The position numbers and the translations under genes are program-made. Positions 25,414 to 34,543 of a DNA stretch of 64,000 nt are shown here, piece by piece. The notes below the pieces were generated by a model, which saw only the letters and a program-made list of their open reading frames with translations, had not been told where the DNA came from and made no database searches. The DNA is from CBDDCA01 sp965218205 (GTDB lineage: Bacteria; Spirochaetota; Spirochaetia; WTKD01; G963693115): positions 124,001-188,000 of the forward strand of contig OZ244590.1 of assembly GCA_965218205.1 (NCBI GenBank), written 5' to 3'. Every line of letters begins with the position of its first letter. The first letter of the stretch is position 1.

Positions 25414-28400
25414 ATGAAAAAAAGCTTTTTTCAAAAAAGTCCATTATGGTTGTTGTTACCAATAACTATAATTTCGTTAGTATTTGCAGGGTGTTCTTCA
25501 GACAGCTCTGACAGTGATAGTGGTTCTTCCTCGTCAATATCAGGACTATCATATGTCACTGTAGCTTCAAGAGCAAATGCAAATGTAGATATTTCTTTTT
25601 CTGCACCGCCAGAAGCGGATGCAGTCAAAATAGTAGCCACGCCAACATCGGAAGGGCTAAACAGTCCTCTTGATTCGATATTGGGAAGTGTACTTTCTTC
25701 TTTTGAAGAAGCAAAAACAGTTACTGTTACCGTACCACGTTCGCAATTTAGTTCATCAAGTGGTGCAATCTCAAAAATAACCTTGAAAGGGTTACGCTCA
25801 TATACATCCTATTCATTTAATGTATATGCAGTTTCTGAATCAGGGGAATCATCAGCAGTATCAGATCTTCCAGAAGTTGCAATTCCTGTTGTAACTACTG
25901 CTCCACAAGATGTAATTTCTCAATCTGATGTTTCGATACTATTAGAAGAAGATAAATCTATAAAATTAAAATGGGATACTAACCGTATTCAAGCAGGGCT
26001 AGTAGACTTTATAAAAGTACGCTTTTCTGTACACACTACAGACAATACCGAAATTGCCGTGTACAATGTAGATGATCTTTCAGCAGGAGAAGTTACTCTT
26101 TCTGATATAAATACCATTGATCCTGCAGCATACACAGTAAAAGCACAATATACCAGTGCTAATGGAGTAGTTTCTACAAAGAAAATGGTGATAAACCTTG
26201 TTCCTAGTAAGCTAAAAAGTGATATACAAGCAATAGCAGGCTTAAAAGTAGAAGCAAAAAATAAAGCAAATAGTGCTGATGCTGATGAAGCATTGTATAT
26301 AAGCTGGACTAACTATGACTATAGTGCTGCAAAGGCAGGAACTAAAATAGCAGTAACAGTAAGTGTTGGAAAATTTCCTATAAAAACAATAATGGTTAAC
26401 AATGCATCGGTTACTGATATAAATAAAGCTGTTCCAGTTACTGCAGGACATACTGTGTTTTTTCCAACAAAAAATGCAATATGGGTGAGCAATTTATATG
26501 GTACAAAAAACTACACCGTATCTGCTGTAGTACATGATGATTATGGCAGTATGTCTGAAGCAATGACAGCAAGTGCTAAAACAACTGATACACAAACAGA
26601 ACCAGTAACTGGTGTTATTGGGAGACCATTAGGAAATAGTATTATAGCAGCCTGGAGAGTACCAGATATTGGCGATTATGTAGGGGTAAATGTAAGATTG
26701 TTAAATACTGATGACTCTGTTAAGCCTACACAAGATGATCCCGATAAAAATGTAGTAAACACTCTTGAGATAAGAGGTGATACTATTTTAAGAGCAGTAT
26801 TTAATGATGTAAAAGCAGGTACATATAGAGTAGCAGTAGCTACTGTGGATGCAAGTGGTAATGTTTCTAAACAAGGAGACAAAGACCTGTTTGTAGAATC
26901 AACGGCAGATGCTACTATTGCAGCCGATGCAAAAAAGGATACTACTGCTCCTTCAGCACCAACGTTAGATCCAAATTATCCAAAGTATTATTACAAAGCA
27001 AATGGTACTGAGGTGGATGTAGTACTCCAACTAGCTTTTGATCCTGCAAGCAATCTTGCTCTACAAGATGTAAAGAATGCTACTGTTATACTCAGTAAAA
27101 AAGAAGGAAAAGATGATGCCGCAGCTACCGCAGTAAAAACAGCAAGTGTAGTAAGTACCAGTACCTATGAGCCACAAACAGGCTTCTTTATGACATTGAG
27201 AAATTTGAAGAGAGACACAGCTTCTCTTGTTACTAAATATACTGCAACTATTTACTATACAGACGTATTTGGGAACGGAGATGGAAAGACAACAGCAAAT
27301 AATCTTTCTGTTCCTCTAAATTTTGATAAAGTATCTGCTGCTCCACAAAAATCTGAAGTAGCGTTTACTAACACACCAAAAGGAAATGGTCTCTATGGGA
27401 TAGAAATTGCAAGTAGTGTAAGTGGCTATGATGATGGAGTACCCCTTATTAAAGCTACAGTTACTTTTAGTAGCAGAAAGCGATTACTTGCCCTATACGG
27501 CAGTGATGAAACAGTACCTATTGTAGCAAAGCAACTTGATAGTACTGGATCTGTATATTTTGGTGAAAAAGATGGCATTAGTTTTCCAGAAGGAACAGAA
27601 AATGCAGGCAAGACTGCTATAGAAAGTGGTGGTATGACCTATAAAGCAAAATTGTTTGAAGTATATGGCTCTGGACTGTACTCACAAGCTACTGCTCTTG
27701 ATGATATTACCGTAGCAGATATAGTATCAACAGCACCAGAAGCAGCAGCAATAGAAGGAGTTACTGGTGATTCAAGCACTTCTACTTTAATCTTTAATGA
27801 AACTACTGGTGAGCTAACTGTGCCTTTTAAAGAATCAGGTGGTACAGCAGCGAAAGGTCCTGCAAATAATACTGTGGCTGCAAATAAAGTACTGTATAAA
27901 GTATACGCTACTACAGAGACGGTATCAGGAAGCACAGCAGACGATAAAATCAAAAACATTAAAGATATAGCCAATATTCGTATGGCTCAAGTACAAGGAA
28001 CAACATCAGGAGCTGATAGAACAGTGAAATTTTTTGGCTTTAGTGCTGATGATAAAGATGCTACCTTTACCGTTGCTATTGAAGCTATCAATACTTTCAA
28101 TACTTCTTTCTCAAGCAATGTTACCGCAACAGGAAAAGCACAACAGAAAACAGCTACAGCACTTGGATCTGGAGCTACATTCTCTTATGCAGGCAACGGA
28201 AATCCTAAAGTAGCAAATACATACACATTTGCCTATAGTGGCACTAGTAAGACTGAAACAATAGCAAAGCCCACATTAACAAGCCTTACCGTTCCTTCAG
28301 GAGCTACATTGTCTAAGTTTACTTTGACATATGTAAGCGGTGTTAATTTTAAGCTCGCCTCTGATCCAAGTGCTGATGCAGTTACTATAGCTAATGCTCT

Positions 28401-30954
28401 AGCAACAGTATCAAGCGGACAGCTCTCTAATAATGCAGGAGCAATAACTGTTAACAGCAATGTAGATGTAGCAGGAACTGGTAAATACAGAGTATCTCTT
28501 ACTGCTACAGGTTCTGCTGCTCCATATGTGGTACTGACAAAAGAAGTAAGTATTACCATTCAGAAGAACAGTCTTTCTGGTGTTACACATGTACTTAGTC
28601 CAACTTTTGTAGGAAATGCAATTCAAGTAGGAGATACAGAGGTAAGTGCAGTAGTTACTATGAAGAATCTCCCTGATGTTCCAACAAATTATACTACGCA
28701 AGTATTACAAGGAGATACATTACTCTTTGGCACTTCTATAATAGAGGTAGTAGGTTCAGTAACTGGAAGTGGAGCTAGTAGAAAAGAAATATTTACTATC
28801 ACAGCACAACCAAAGGCAGCAGATAAAGGTCCATATACATTAATTCTTACTCCAAACACTGCACTATCAAAATTAGTATCAGGAAGCTATGAAATTGACT
28901 TTGATGTAAAGTCTACAGTACAAGGAATAAAATACTCTGATACGAGCTATACATGGTATAGAGGTATTAGTGTTGGGAATTCTATAACAGTAACTAAGGT
29001 GCCAAATGATCTTGCTAGTGGTGGTACCTATGCTATAAGTGCCACTGGTGTTGCTGATGCTGCTGCGTTTAAGACTGCTACTGGCTTGACTTTTAGTACT
29101 TCTACAGGACAAATAACTGGAGCGCCTAATAAAATTGTAGCAGCAAAAGACTATACGATAACCTATACGGTAAGTTCAACAGACTATACAACTGTTCTTA
29201 ATATTGAAATAGCCAACTCAATATCATATCCTGCAAGTAATGTTGTTATTCAAGGAGCTACTACTACTACTAGCAATACTACGATAGTAGCAACCAAAGC
29301 AAATGGCTTAGCTTCTGGTACATATAGAAGGAAATCAGGCACTACTCTTCCTACTGGCCTACAATTAGAAGCATCTTCAGGAAAGATATATGGAAAAGTC
29401 ACTACAGCACAAGTAGTAGATAACTATACGATAGAGTATATTAATTCAAGTAATGCAGTTCTCACAGAAGTTGATGTAAATATTCAAGTAAATGGTATAA
29501 ACTATGCTAATACGAGCTATACATGGTATACAGGTATTGGTGTTGGGGATTCTATAACACCAACTAAGATACCAGATGATCTTGCTAGTGGTGGTACCTA
29601 TGCTATAAGTGCCAGTGGTGTTGCTGATGCTGCTGCGTTTAAGACTACTACTGGCTTGACTTTCAGTACTTCTACAGGAGCAATAACAGGAACGCCTACG
29701 AAAGTTGTATCAGCAAAAAACTATACAATAACCTATACAGTAAGTTCGGTAACTTATACAGTTGTTCTTAATATTGGGATAAACAACTCAATATCATATC
29801 CTGCAAGTAATATCCTTATACAAGGGGCTACAGCTACTACTACTAGCAATACTACGATAATAGCAACTGAGCGAAGTGGCTTAGCGAGTGATGGTACATA
29901 TAGAGTGAAATCAGGCAATACTCTTCCTGCTGGCCTACAATTAGAAGCATCTTCAGGGAAGATATATGGATCAGCTACTGTAGCAAAAGCAGTTACCAGC
30001 TATACACTAGAGTATATTACTTCTGGTGCTAGTCCTACTGTTATCACAGAAGTTAATGTGAGTATTCAAGTGAATGGTATAAACTATAGTGCTGCTGCTT
30101 ATTACCTTAAAGCAGGTGTAAACTCTACTGTGGATATTACTGCTCCAACGTTAGTAGGAGTTTCAAGTGGTGTATTTAGCGTACCTAGCTCAGGAACAGG
30201 TAGTCTTCCAGCTGGATTATCTCTTAATACTAGTGGTAACGCAAACACTCACGGAAAAATCACAGGAACACCTTCAACAGCAGCAAATTCTCCAACAACT
30301 GTTACTGTAAGCTATACTACTGGTGGAGGCACTGCTAATGAGAAAGTATATAAAACTTCCATCAATATTTCAGTATATGCATTCAGCTATACTAGTCCTA
30401 GTGCGTATCTACAAGGAACAGCAATTACTTCACTAACACCAACAACTACAGGATTACCTACTGGTACCTATGCTATAAGTGCCAGTGGTGTTGCTGATGC
30501 TGCTGCGTTTAAGGCTGCTACTGGCTTGGATTTCAGTACCTCTACAGGAGTAATATCAGGAAGACCTACTAAAGCTATAGCATCAGCAGCTTATTCAGTA
30601 ACTTATACGCTTGCAGGTGCAAATTCAACTCTAGCTACTGCTAGTGTTACACTTGCCGTGAATGGTATAAACTATGCTGGTAATTCTACTTTTTCCTATG
30701 TTAAAGATGGTTCTAATGCAACTATTGCATCTCCAACTAAAGTCCCATCTGGCTTAGGGAGTGGAACTTATTCAGTTCAAGGAACTGCACTTCCAAACTG
30801 GGCTGTTCTTAGCTCTGTTAATGGATCAATAGCAGTAGACCCACCAAGTACTGCACAATCACAAGCTAGTTATGTAATAGTATTTACTGTCGGTAGTGGT
30901 AGTAATCAGAAGGTCTACAAGACTACTATAAAACTTACAGTAACAGACTCCTAG
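25414..30954 (+). CDS. Giant modular surface lipoprotein 1 (fibronectin-III-like and putative Ig modules)
   Basis: This 1846-residue lipoprotein has lipobox VFAGC with lipidated Cys27, then a Ser/Asp-rich linker. Residues about 40-900 hold a series of fibronectin-III-like domains, recognisable from repeated Y-S-V-x-A edge strands such as SYTSYSFNVYAVSESGESS and from the TTAPQDV/TTAPSAP linkers. From about 1000 onward come putative Ig modules with the motif GLTFSTSTGQITGAPNK and variants. The last third contains a 570-bp tandem duplication. An AAGGAG precedes the ATG. It is probably a surface-exposed adhesin or matrix-contact protein. It shares its N-terminal module type with the lipoprotein at 49402 and its Ig module with the one at 55789. 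Confidence 0.88.
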   Translation: MKKSFFQKSPLWLLLPITIISLVFAGCSSDSSDSDSGSSSSISGLSYVTVASRANANVDISFSAPPEADAVKIVATPTSEGLNSPLDSILGSVLSSFEEAKTVTVTVPRSQFSSSSGAISKITLKGLRSYTSYSFNVYAVSESGESSAVSDLPEVAIPVVTTAPQDVISQSDVSILLEEDKSIKLKWDTNRIQAGLVDFIKVRFSVHTTDNTEIAVYNVDDLSAGEVTLSDINTIDPAAYTVKAQYTSANGVVSTKKMVINLVPSKLKSDIQAIAGLKVEAKNKANSADADEALYISWTNYDYSAAKAGTKIAVTVSVGKFPIKTIMVNNASVTDINKAVPVTAGHTVFFPTKNAIWVSNLYGTKNYTVSAVVHDDYGSMSEAMTASAKTTDTQTEPVTGVIGRPLGNSIIAAWRVPDIGDYVGVNVRLLNTDDSVKPTQDDPDKNVVNTLEIRGDTILRAVFNDVKAGTYRVAVATVDASGNVSKQGDKDLFVESTADATIAADAKKDTTAPSAPTLDPNYPKYYYKANGTEVDVVLQLAFDPASNLALQDVKNATVILSKKEGKDDAAATAVKTASVVSTSTYEPQTGFFMTLRNLKRDTASLVTKYTATIYYTDVFGNGDGKTTANNLSVPLNFDKVSAAPQKSEVAFTNTPKGNGLYGIEIASSVSGYDDGVPLIKATVTFSSRKRLLALYGSDETVPIVAKQLDSTGSVYFGEKDGISFPEGTENAGKTAIESGGMTYKAKLFEVYGSGLYSQATALDDITVADIVSTAPEAAAIEGVTGDSSTSTLIFNETTGELTVPFKESGGTAAKGPANNTVAANKVLYKVYATTETVSGSTADDKIKNIKDIANIRMAQVQGTTSGADRTVKFFGFSADDKDATFTVAIEAINTFNTSFSSNVTATGKAQQKTATALGSGATFSYAGNGNPKVANTYTFAYSGTSKTETIAKPTLTSLTVPSGATLSKFTLTYVSGVNFKLASDPSADAVTIANALATVSSGQLSNNAGAITVNSNVDVAGTGKYRVSLTATGSAAPYVVLTKEVSITIQKNSLSGVTHVLSPTFVGNAIQVGDTEVSAVVTMKNLPDVPTNYTTQVLQGDTLLFGTSIIEVVGSVTGSGASRKEIFTITAQPKAADKGPYTLILTPNTALSKLVSGSYEIDFDVKSTVQGIKYSDTSYTWYRGISVGNSITVTKVPNDLASGGTYAISATGVADAAAFKTATGLTFSTSTGQITGAPNKIVAAKDYTITYTVSSTDYTTVLNIEIANSISYPASNVVIQGATTTTSNTTIVATKANGLASGTYRRKSGTTLPTGLQLEASSGKIYGKVTTAQVVDNYTIEYINSSNAVLTEVDVNIQVNGINYANTSYTWYTGIGVGDSITPTKIPDDLASGGTYAISASGVADAAAFKTTTGLTFSTSTGAITGTPTKVVSAKNYTITYTVSSVTYTVVLNIGINNSISYPASNILIQGATATTTSNTTIIATERSGLASDGTYRVKSGNTLPAGLQLEASSGKIYGSATVAKAVTSYTLEYITSGASPTVITEVNVSIQVNGINYSAAAYYLKAGVNSTVDITAPTLVGVSSGVFSVPSSGTGSLPAGLSLNTSGNANTHGKITGTPSTAANSPTTVTVSYTTGGGTANEKVYKTSINISVYAFSYTSPSAYLQGTAITSLTPTTTGLPTGTYAISASGVADAAAFKAATGLDFSTSTGVISGRPTKAIASAAYSVTYTLAGANSTLATASVTLAVNGINYAGNSTFSYVKDGSNATIASPTKVPSGLGSGTYSVQGTALPNWAVLSSVNGSIAVDPPSTAQSQASYVIVFTVGSGSNQKVYKTTIKLTVTDS
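28929..30068 (+). repeat. 570-bp tandem duplication inside giant lipoprotein 1
   Basis: Two consecutive units of exactly 570 bp (190 codons) are nearly identical. For example TACGAGCTATACATGGTATA recurs at 28941 and 29511, and CTTGCTAGTGGTGGTACCTA at 29011 and 29581. A shorter third copy of about 100 bp begins at 30463, 870 bp after its counterpart at 29593. Confidence 0.9.
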
Positions 30955-30969
30955 TAGTACCTATTGAAG

Positions 30970-31034
30970 TTGAGAAGAGTATAGATACTCTTCTCAAGCA
31001 AAAAAGCCAGTGCATAATGCACTGGCTTTTTTTA
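30970..31034 (+). terminator. Double hairpin terminator after giant lipoprotein 1
   Basis: A first perfect inverted repeat TTGAGAAGAGTAT/ATACTCTTCTCAA (30970-30997) is followed by a second stem GCCAGTGCA/TGCACTGGC (31006-31026) and a run of Ts. Confidence 0.88.
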
Positions 31035-31115
31035 TAGGCAATTATATGTCTTATTGATGTACTTATTACACAACAAATTGATTTTTTCCATATATAATTA
31101 CATAGCCTTTACTCA

Positions 31116-31141
31116 TAAAAAAACCCGCAGTATACTGCGGG
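31116..31141 (-). terminator. Perfect palindrome with minus-strand T-run (terminator with no assigned gene)
   Basis: CCCGCAGTATACTGCGGG (31124-31141) is an 18-bp perfect palindrome. On the minus strand it is followed by seven or more Ts; on the plus strand no T-run follows. A minus-strand transcript would have to start between here and groES. Confidence 0.6.
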
Positions 31142-31226
31142 TATGATTTGTAACTATGTAAATAGCTATCCTCAACCTATATACATAAGAGTATAAAAAA
31201 AACTTCTTTTTGTCAAATAGTGTGTA

Positions 31227-31255
31227 TTGACATATAATGACAAACATACTATGAT
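31227..31255 (+). promoter_or_regulatory. groES promoter
   Basis: Consensus TTGACA (31227-31232) and TATGAT (31250-31255) lie 17 bp apart. No CIRCE inverted repeat (TTAGCACTC-N9-GAGTGCTAA) is visible between it and the gene. Confidence 0.65.
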
Positions 31256-31298
31256 ATAAACATACAATAAAAATTATACTTAACATTAGGAGGATAAG

Positions 31299-31565
31299 AT
31301 GAAAGTAACTCCCCTTGGAGATAGAGTGTTATTAAAAATAGCTCCCGAAGAAAGTACTACAAAAGGTGGTATTATAATTCCTGATACTGCAAGAGAAAAA
31401 ACACAGACAGGAACAGTAGTATCTATTGGTGATAGTTCTGATATTAAGCAAGTAAAAGTTGGGAACAAAGTTATTTACGATAAATACGCAGGTTCTCAAA
31501 TTGAAATAGATTCAGTAGATCATTTAGTTATTGCTTTCAAGGATATTTTAGCTATTGTTGAATAA
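31299..31565 (+). CDS. groES: GroES co-chaperonin
   Basis: The 88-residue cap of the GroEL folding chamber. It begins VTPLGDRVLLKI and carries the mobile-loop region TKGGIIIPDTARE and the closing KVIYDKYAGSQIEID and FKDILAIVE segments. A strong AGGAGGA ribosome site precedes the ATG. There is no groEL downstream, since the next gene is aroA on the other strand. groES separated from groEL is seen in other spirochaetes. The gene has its own promoter and terminator. Confidence 0.97.
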   Translation: MKVTPLGDRVLLKIAPEESTTKGGIIIPDTAREKTQTGTVVSIGDSSDIKQVKVGNKVIYDKYAGSQIEIDSVDHLVIAFKDILAIVE

Positions 31566-31598
31566 CATTACTACAATGAATAATTGTATATCTATTGT

Positions 31599-31636
31599 AA
31601 AGCACCCTTTTTCTTATGAAAGAGGGTGCTTTTTTG
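31599..31636 (+). terminator. Rho-independent terminator after groES
   Basis: AAAGCACCCT (31599-31608) pairs with AGGGTGCTTT (from 31623) around an AT-rich loop, followed by Ts. Confidence 0.88.
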
Positions 31637-31665
31637 TAAACACTATCAGTATATAGAGTTTAGAT

Positions 31666-33081
31666 CTATATAACGCTATAGGTAGCACCTAGTGTTTTTA
31701 GCGTGGCATAAAAGGTAGGGTATGTTATTTCAGCAACAGTATAGTCTTGTATAGTTATGCCTTTTTGAGATCGGAGGGCTGCTATTGCAAATGCCATAGC
31801 AATGCGGTGATCTCCATGTGAATGGATAGTTCCGCCTTGTATGGTGGATGGATATATTGTCATACCGTCCGCATGTTCTTGGCATTGTACTCCTAACTGA
31901 GTCAGTTCTTTGGTCATTATTGCAATTCTATCGGTTTCTTTTATGCGTGCATGGGCAACTCCAGTAAAGGTAGTGGGCTGTTTTGCAAAACAGGCACATA
32001 TGGCAAGTATGGGTAATGAGTCAGGAATGTCTTGTAAATTAAATGTTCCGCCTGATAGTTGAGGAAACTGATGACTGTGCTGTGTTTCTGTTTTTTTAGA
32101 AAGACTCCATCCTTCTTGTGAGTTTTGATGCCAGTAAAAATGAATTCCCATATGCTTAAGAATAGCAAGTATTTTTTTGTCTGCTTGTAGATCATCTTTG
32201 TCAAGTCCAGTGATAGTGATAGTATCGTTAAAGAGTGCAGTGGCACATATAAAAAAAGCAGCAGAAGAATAATCTCCACTGATAGTAGTATGAAAAGGGG
32301 CTATGGATGAAGAGCCTTGTATAGTAAACGAGCTATACTGTTTTTGGTTCTGTACTGGTACATGAAAGCGTTCTAGCCATTGTAATGTCATATCAATGTA
32401 AGGAAACTCTCCGTTTAGTTTTGCGTGTATGGTGCTTTTGTTCTCAAGAAAAGAGAGGGCTATGAGTAAAGCCGAGAGATATTGGCTGGTGGGACAAAAA
32501 AGAGATACATTGCCTGCTTGTATAGGGCCTGTAATACTGTAAGGGGCACAGTACTGTTGTTCTATAGTATTGTGAGTATTGTGATAGGTTATCGTTGCTC
32601 CCAACTGTTCTAGTGCAACAAGGAGGTCTTTGGCACTGCGCTTTTGTATAGAAGCGTCTCCAGTAAAGTATACGGGGGTGTTTCCTAATGCTGTGAGAGC
32701 AGTTGCAAGATACAAAGTGGTGCCGCTGTTTCCTACATCGATGGTAATGCTGTTGTCTGAGTGTACGGTGTGTTTTTTTGTGTTTGATTGTGTACGGGCT
32801 AAGTGAGAGTTAAACTGTAAATTATGAAGTCCAGGACTGTCTATTGTGATGGATTGCCCTGATATAGTACTTTTTACTCCCCATGCTGTGAGTACGTTGA
32901 TGCAGCTTACTGTGTCTCCTGATAAGAGGATGTTATTGATAGTGCTTGAGCCTTTTGCCATTGCAGCAAGTAATAAAGCACGGATGCTATGGCTTTTTGA
33001 GCTTGGTACTGCTATAGTGCCTGAGAGAGAGCTGTGTTTTATGGGAGCAATAAATAATGAAGAAGTAGTGGTATGTTCCAT
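31666..33081 (-). CDS. aroA: 3-phosphoshikimate 1-carboxyvinyltransferase (EPSP synthase)
   Basis: Transfers the enolpyruvyl group of PEP to shikimate 3-phosphate in chorismate synthesis. The 471-residue protein is slightly longer than usual. It shows SGTIAVPSSKSHSIRALLLA at the N-terminus, the PEP loop DVGNSGTTLYLAT, the shikimate contact SQYLSALLIAL, DIPDSLPILAICACFA, KETDRIA and the late HGDHRIAMAFAIAAL. A 20-residue insertion near residue 110 and another near 300 account for the length. fumC ends about 30 bp upstream on the same strand, so both are probably co-transcribed. The DAHP synthase of the same pathway lies at 44343. Confidence 0.95.
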   Translation of the reverse strand: MEHTTTSSLFIAPIKHSSLSGTIAVPSSKSHSIRALLLAAMAKGSSTINNILLSGDTVSCINVLTAWGVKSTISGQSITIDSPGLHNLQFNSHLARTQSNTKKHTVHSDNSITIDVGNSGTTLYLATALTALGNTPVYFTGDASIQKRSAKDLLVALEQLGATITYHNTHNTIEQQYCAPYSITGPIQAGNVSLFCPTSQYLSALLIALSFLENKSTIHAKLNGEFPYIDMTLQWLERFHVPVQNQKQYSSFTIQGSSSIAPFHTTISGDYSSAAFFICATALFNDTITITGLDKDDLQADKKILAILKHMGIHFYWHQNSQEGWSLSKKTETQHSHQFPQLSGGTFNLQDIPDSLPILAICACFAKQPTTFTGVAHARIKETDRIAIMTKELTQLGVQCQEHADGMTIYPSTIQGGTIHSHGDHRIAMAFAIAALRSQKGITIQDYTVAEITYPTFYATLKTLGATYSVI

Positions 33082-33111
33082 TCTATTGTGTGTTTTGCTT
33101 ATGCTAGGTTG

Positions 33112-34515
33112 TTATATCATAGTGTTTGGATCGAGTAATGTTTCTACTTCGTTTTTTTCTAATATGTTTTCTTCTAAAATGACTTCTCTGATAGTTCGTT
33201 TTTCGTGGTATGCTTTGTGAGCAAGTGCTGCTGCTTTATCATATCCAATTTTTAATGCAAGTGGGGTAACAAGTGCAAGCGATTGTTCTATCCAATAGTT
33301 ACTTCGTTGTGCGTCAGCAGTGATGCCTGCAATACATTTGTTTTGTAAGACTGTGCATGTGTTGCCTGCAAGCTCTAATGCACTGATACATTCATGTGAA
33401 ATAACAGGATACGTCATAATGAGTTGTAAGGGGCCGTTTTGTGCTCCTATGCGTACTGTTTCTGCTTTGCCTAATAGATGCGCTGCAGATTGTATGGTCA
33501 TTTCGGGAATAACAGGATTTATTTTTCCTGGCATGATGGAAGAGCCTGGCTGTAGTTCGGGTAATACTATTTCAGCTAATGAGGTGCGAGGTCCACTTGC
33601 TAATAGGCGTATATCATTTGCTATTTTTATGAGTGCTGTTGCCAGCACTGATATAGCGCCCATAAGGCTTACAAAGGCTTCTGCTCCTGCCATGCGAGCA
33701 AATTTGTTTGTTGCAGAAGTAAAGGGAATATGTGTATCGTGTACTAAGGATTGTATAAATTGTTCTGGAAAATGTTTTGCACAGTTTAAGCCTGTGCCTA
33801 CTGCTGTTCCTCCTTGTGGGAGTTCGCAAAGATCTTGTTTACAACGGATAAGCTGTGTTTTTGCAAAATCAAGCTGAGAAGCAAATGCTGAAAATTCTTG
33901 TCCTAAGGTCATAGGTACGGCATCTTGAAGATGGGTACGTCCAATTTTTATGATATTTGAAAATTCTTTGCTTTTTGTAGTACATCCGTCAATAAGAGAA
34001 TGGAGTTGTGTAATACATGTTTCTAGCTGTAATCGACATGCAATGTAAATTGCAGTAGGAATCGTGTCATTGGAAGATTGTCCTCTATTGACATGATCGT
34101 TGGGGTGTACTTTGCGAGAAGCTATATAGTGTTCTGTGTTTCTATCAAGTCCAAGTATTTCGTTTGAACGGTTGGCTATCACTTCGTTTATGTTCATGTT
34201 CCATGAAGTGCCGCTTCCTGTTTGCATTACATCAATGGGAAAGTGATCGTTAAATTTTCCTGCTATTACTTCATCTGCACTTTGTATAATGGCATGTGCT
34301 ATGTCATCATCAATAGTATGTAAGGATTGGTTGGCTTTTGCTGCATGCTTTTTGATTAAGGCTAGTGCTTTAATCATCTGCGGATGAATGCGTAAAGGCG
34401 AGATTGCAAAATTTTCTGTTGCTCGTTGGGTTTGTGCTCCCCAATATGCAGTGTTGGGGACCTGCATTTCGCCCATAGAGTCTTTTTCTATTCTGTAGTT
34501 TTGTTCTGTTGTCAT
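33112..34515 (-). CDS. fumC: Class II fumarate hydratase
   Basis: Interconverts fumarate and malate without an iron-sulfur cluster. Of 467 residues, EKDSMGEMQVP, YWGAQTQRA, TGSGTSWNMNINEVIANR, HPNDHVNRGQSSNDTIPTA, GRTHLQDAVPMTLGQE and the signature GSSIMPGKINP are visible. The SSN and GTAVGTGLN segments fit fumarase; aspartase, the nearest relative, is possible but less likely. It is followed by aroA on the same strand and preceded by the protease operon. Many spirochaetes lack a full TCA cycle, so a role in fumarate/aspartate balance is more likely. Confidence 0.93.
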   Translation of the reverse strand: MTTEQNYRIEKDSMGEMQVPNTAYWGAQTQRATENFAISPLRIHPQMIKALALIKKHAAKANQSLHTIDDDIAHAIIQSADEVIAGKFNDHFPIDVMQTGSGTSWNMNINEVIANRSNEILGLDRNTEHYIASRKVHPNDHVNRGQSSNDTIPTAIYIACRLQLETCITQLHSLIDGCTTKSKEFSNIIKIGRTHLQDAVPMTLGQEFSAFASQLDFAKTQLIRCKQDLCELPQGGTAVGTGLNCAKHFPEQFIQSLVHDTHIPFTSATNKFARMAGAEAFVSLMGAISVLATALIKIANDIRLLASGPRTSLAEIVLPELQPGSSIMPGKINPVIPEMTIQSAAHLLGKAETVRIGAQNGPLQLIMTYPVISHECISALELAGNTCTVLQNKCIAGITADAQRSNYWIEQSLALVTPLALKIGYDKAAALAHKAYHEKRTIREVILEENILEKNEVETLLDPNTMI

Positions 34516-34543
34516 TGTGTGTTCCTTTCTTTTTTTGTTATGG

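Noticed and set aside
30954..31299. CIRCE-type heat-shock operator upstream of groES
   Set aside because: No TTAGCACTC/GAGTGCTAA inverted repeat is present; only a housekeeping-type promoter and a GC palindrome are seen.
33320..33877. Long plus-strand frame of 185 codons inside fumC
   Set aside because: It is a shadow of the well-supported fumC gene on the other strand, with no start signal or family similarity.
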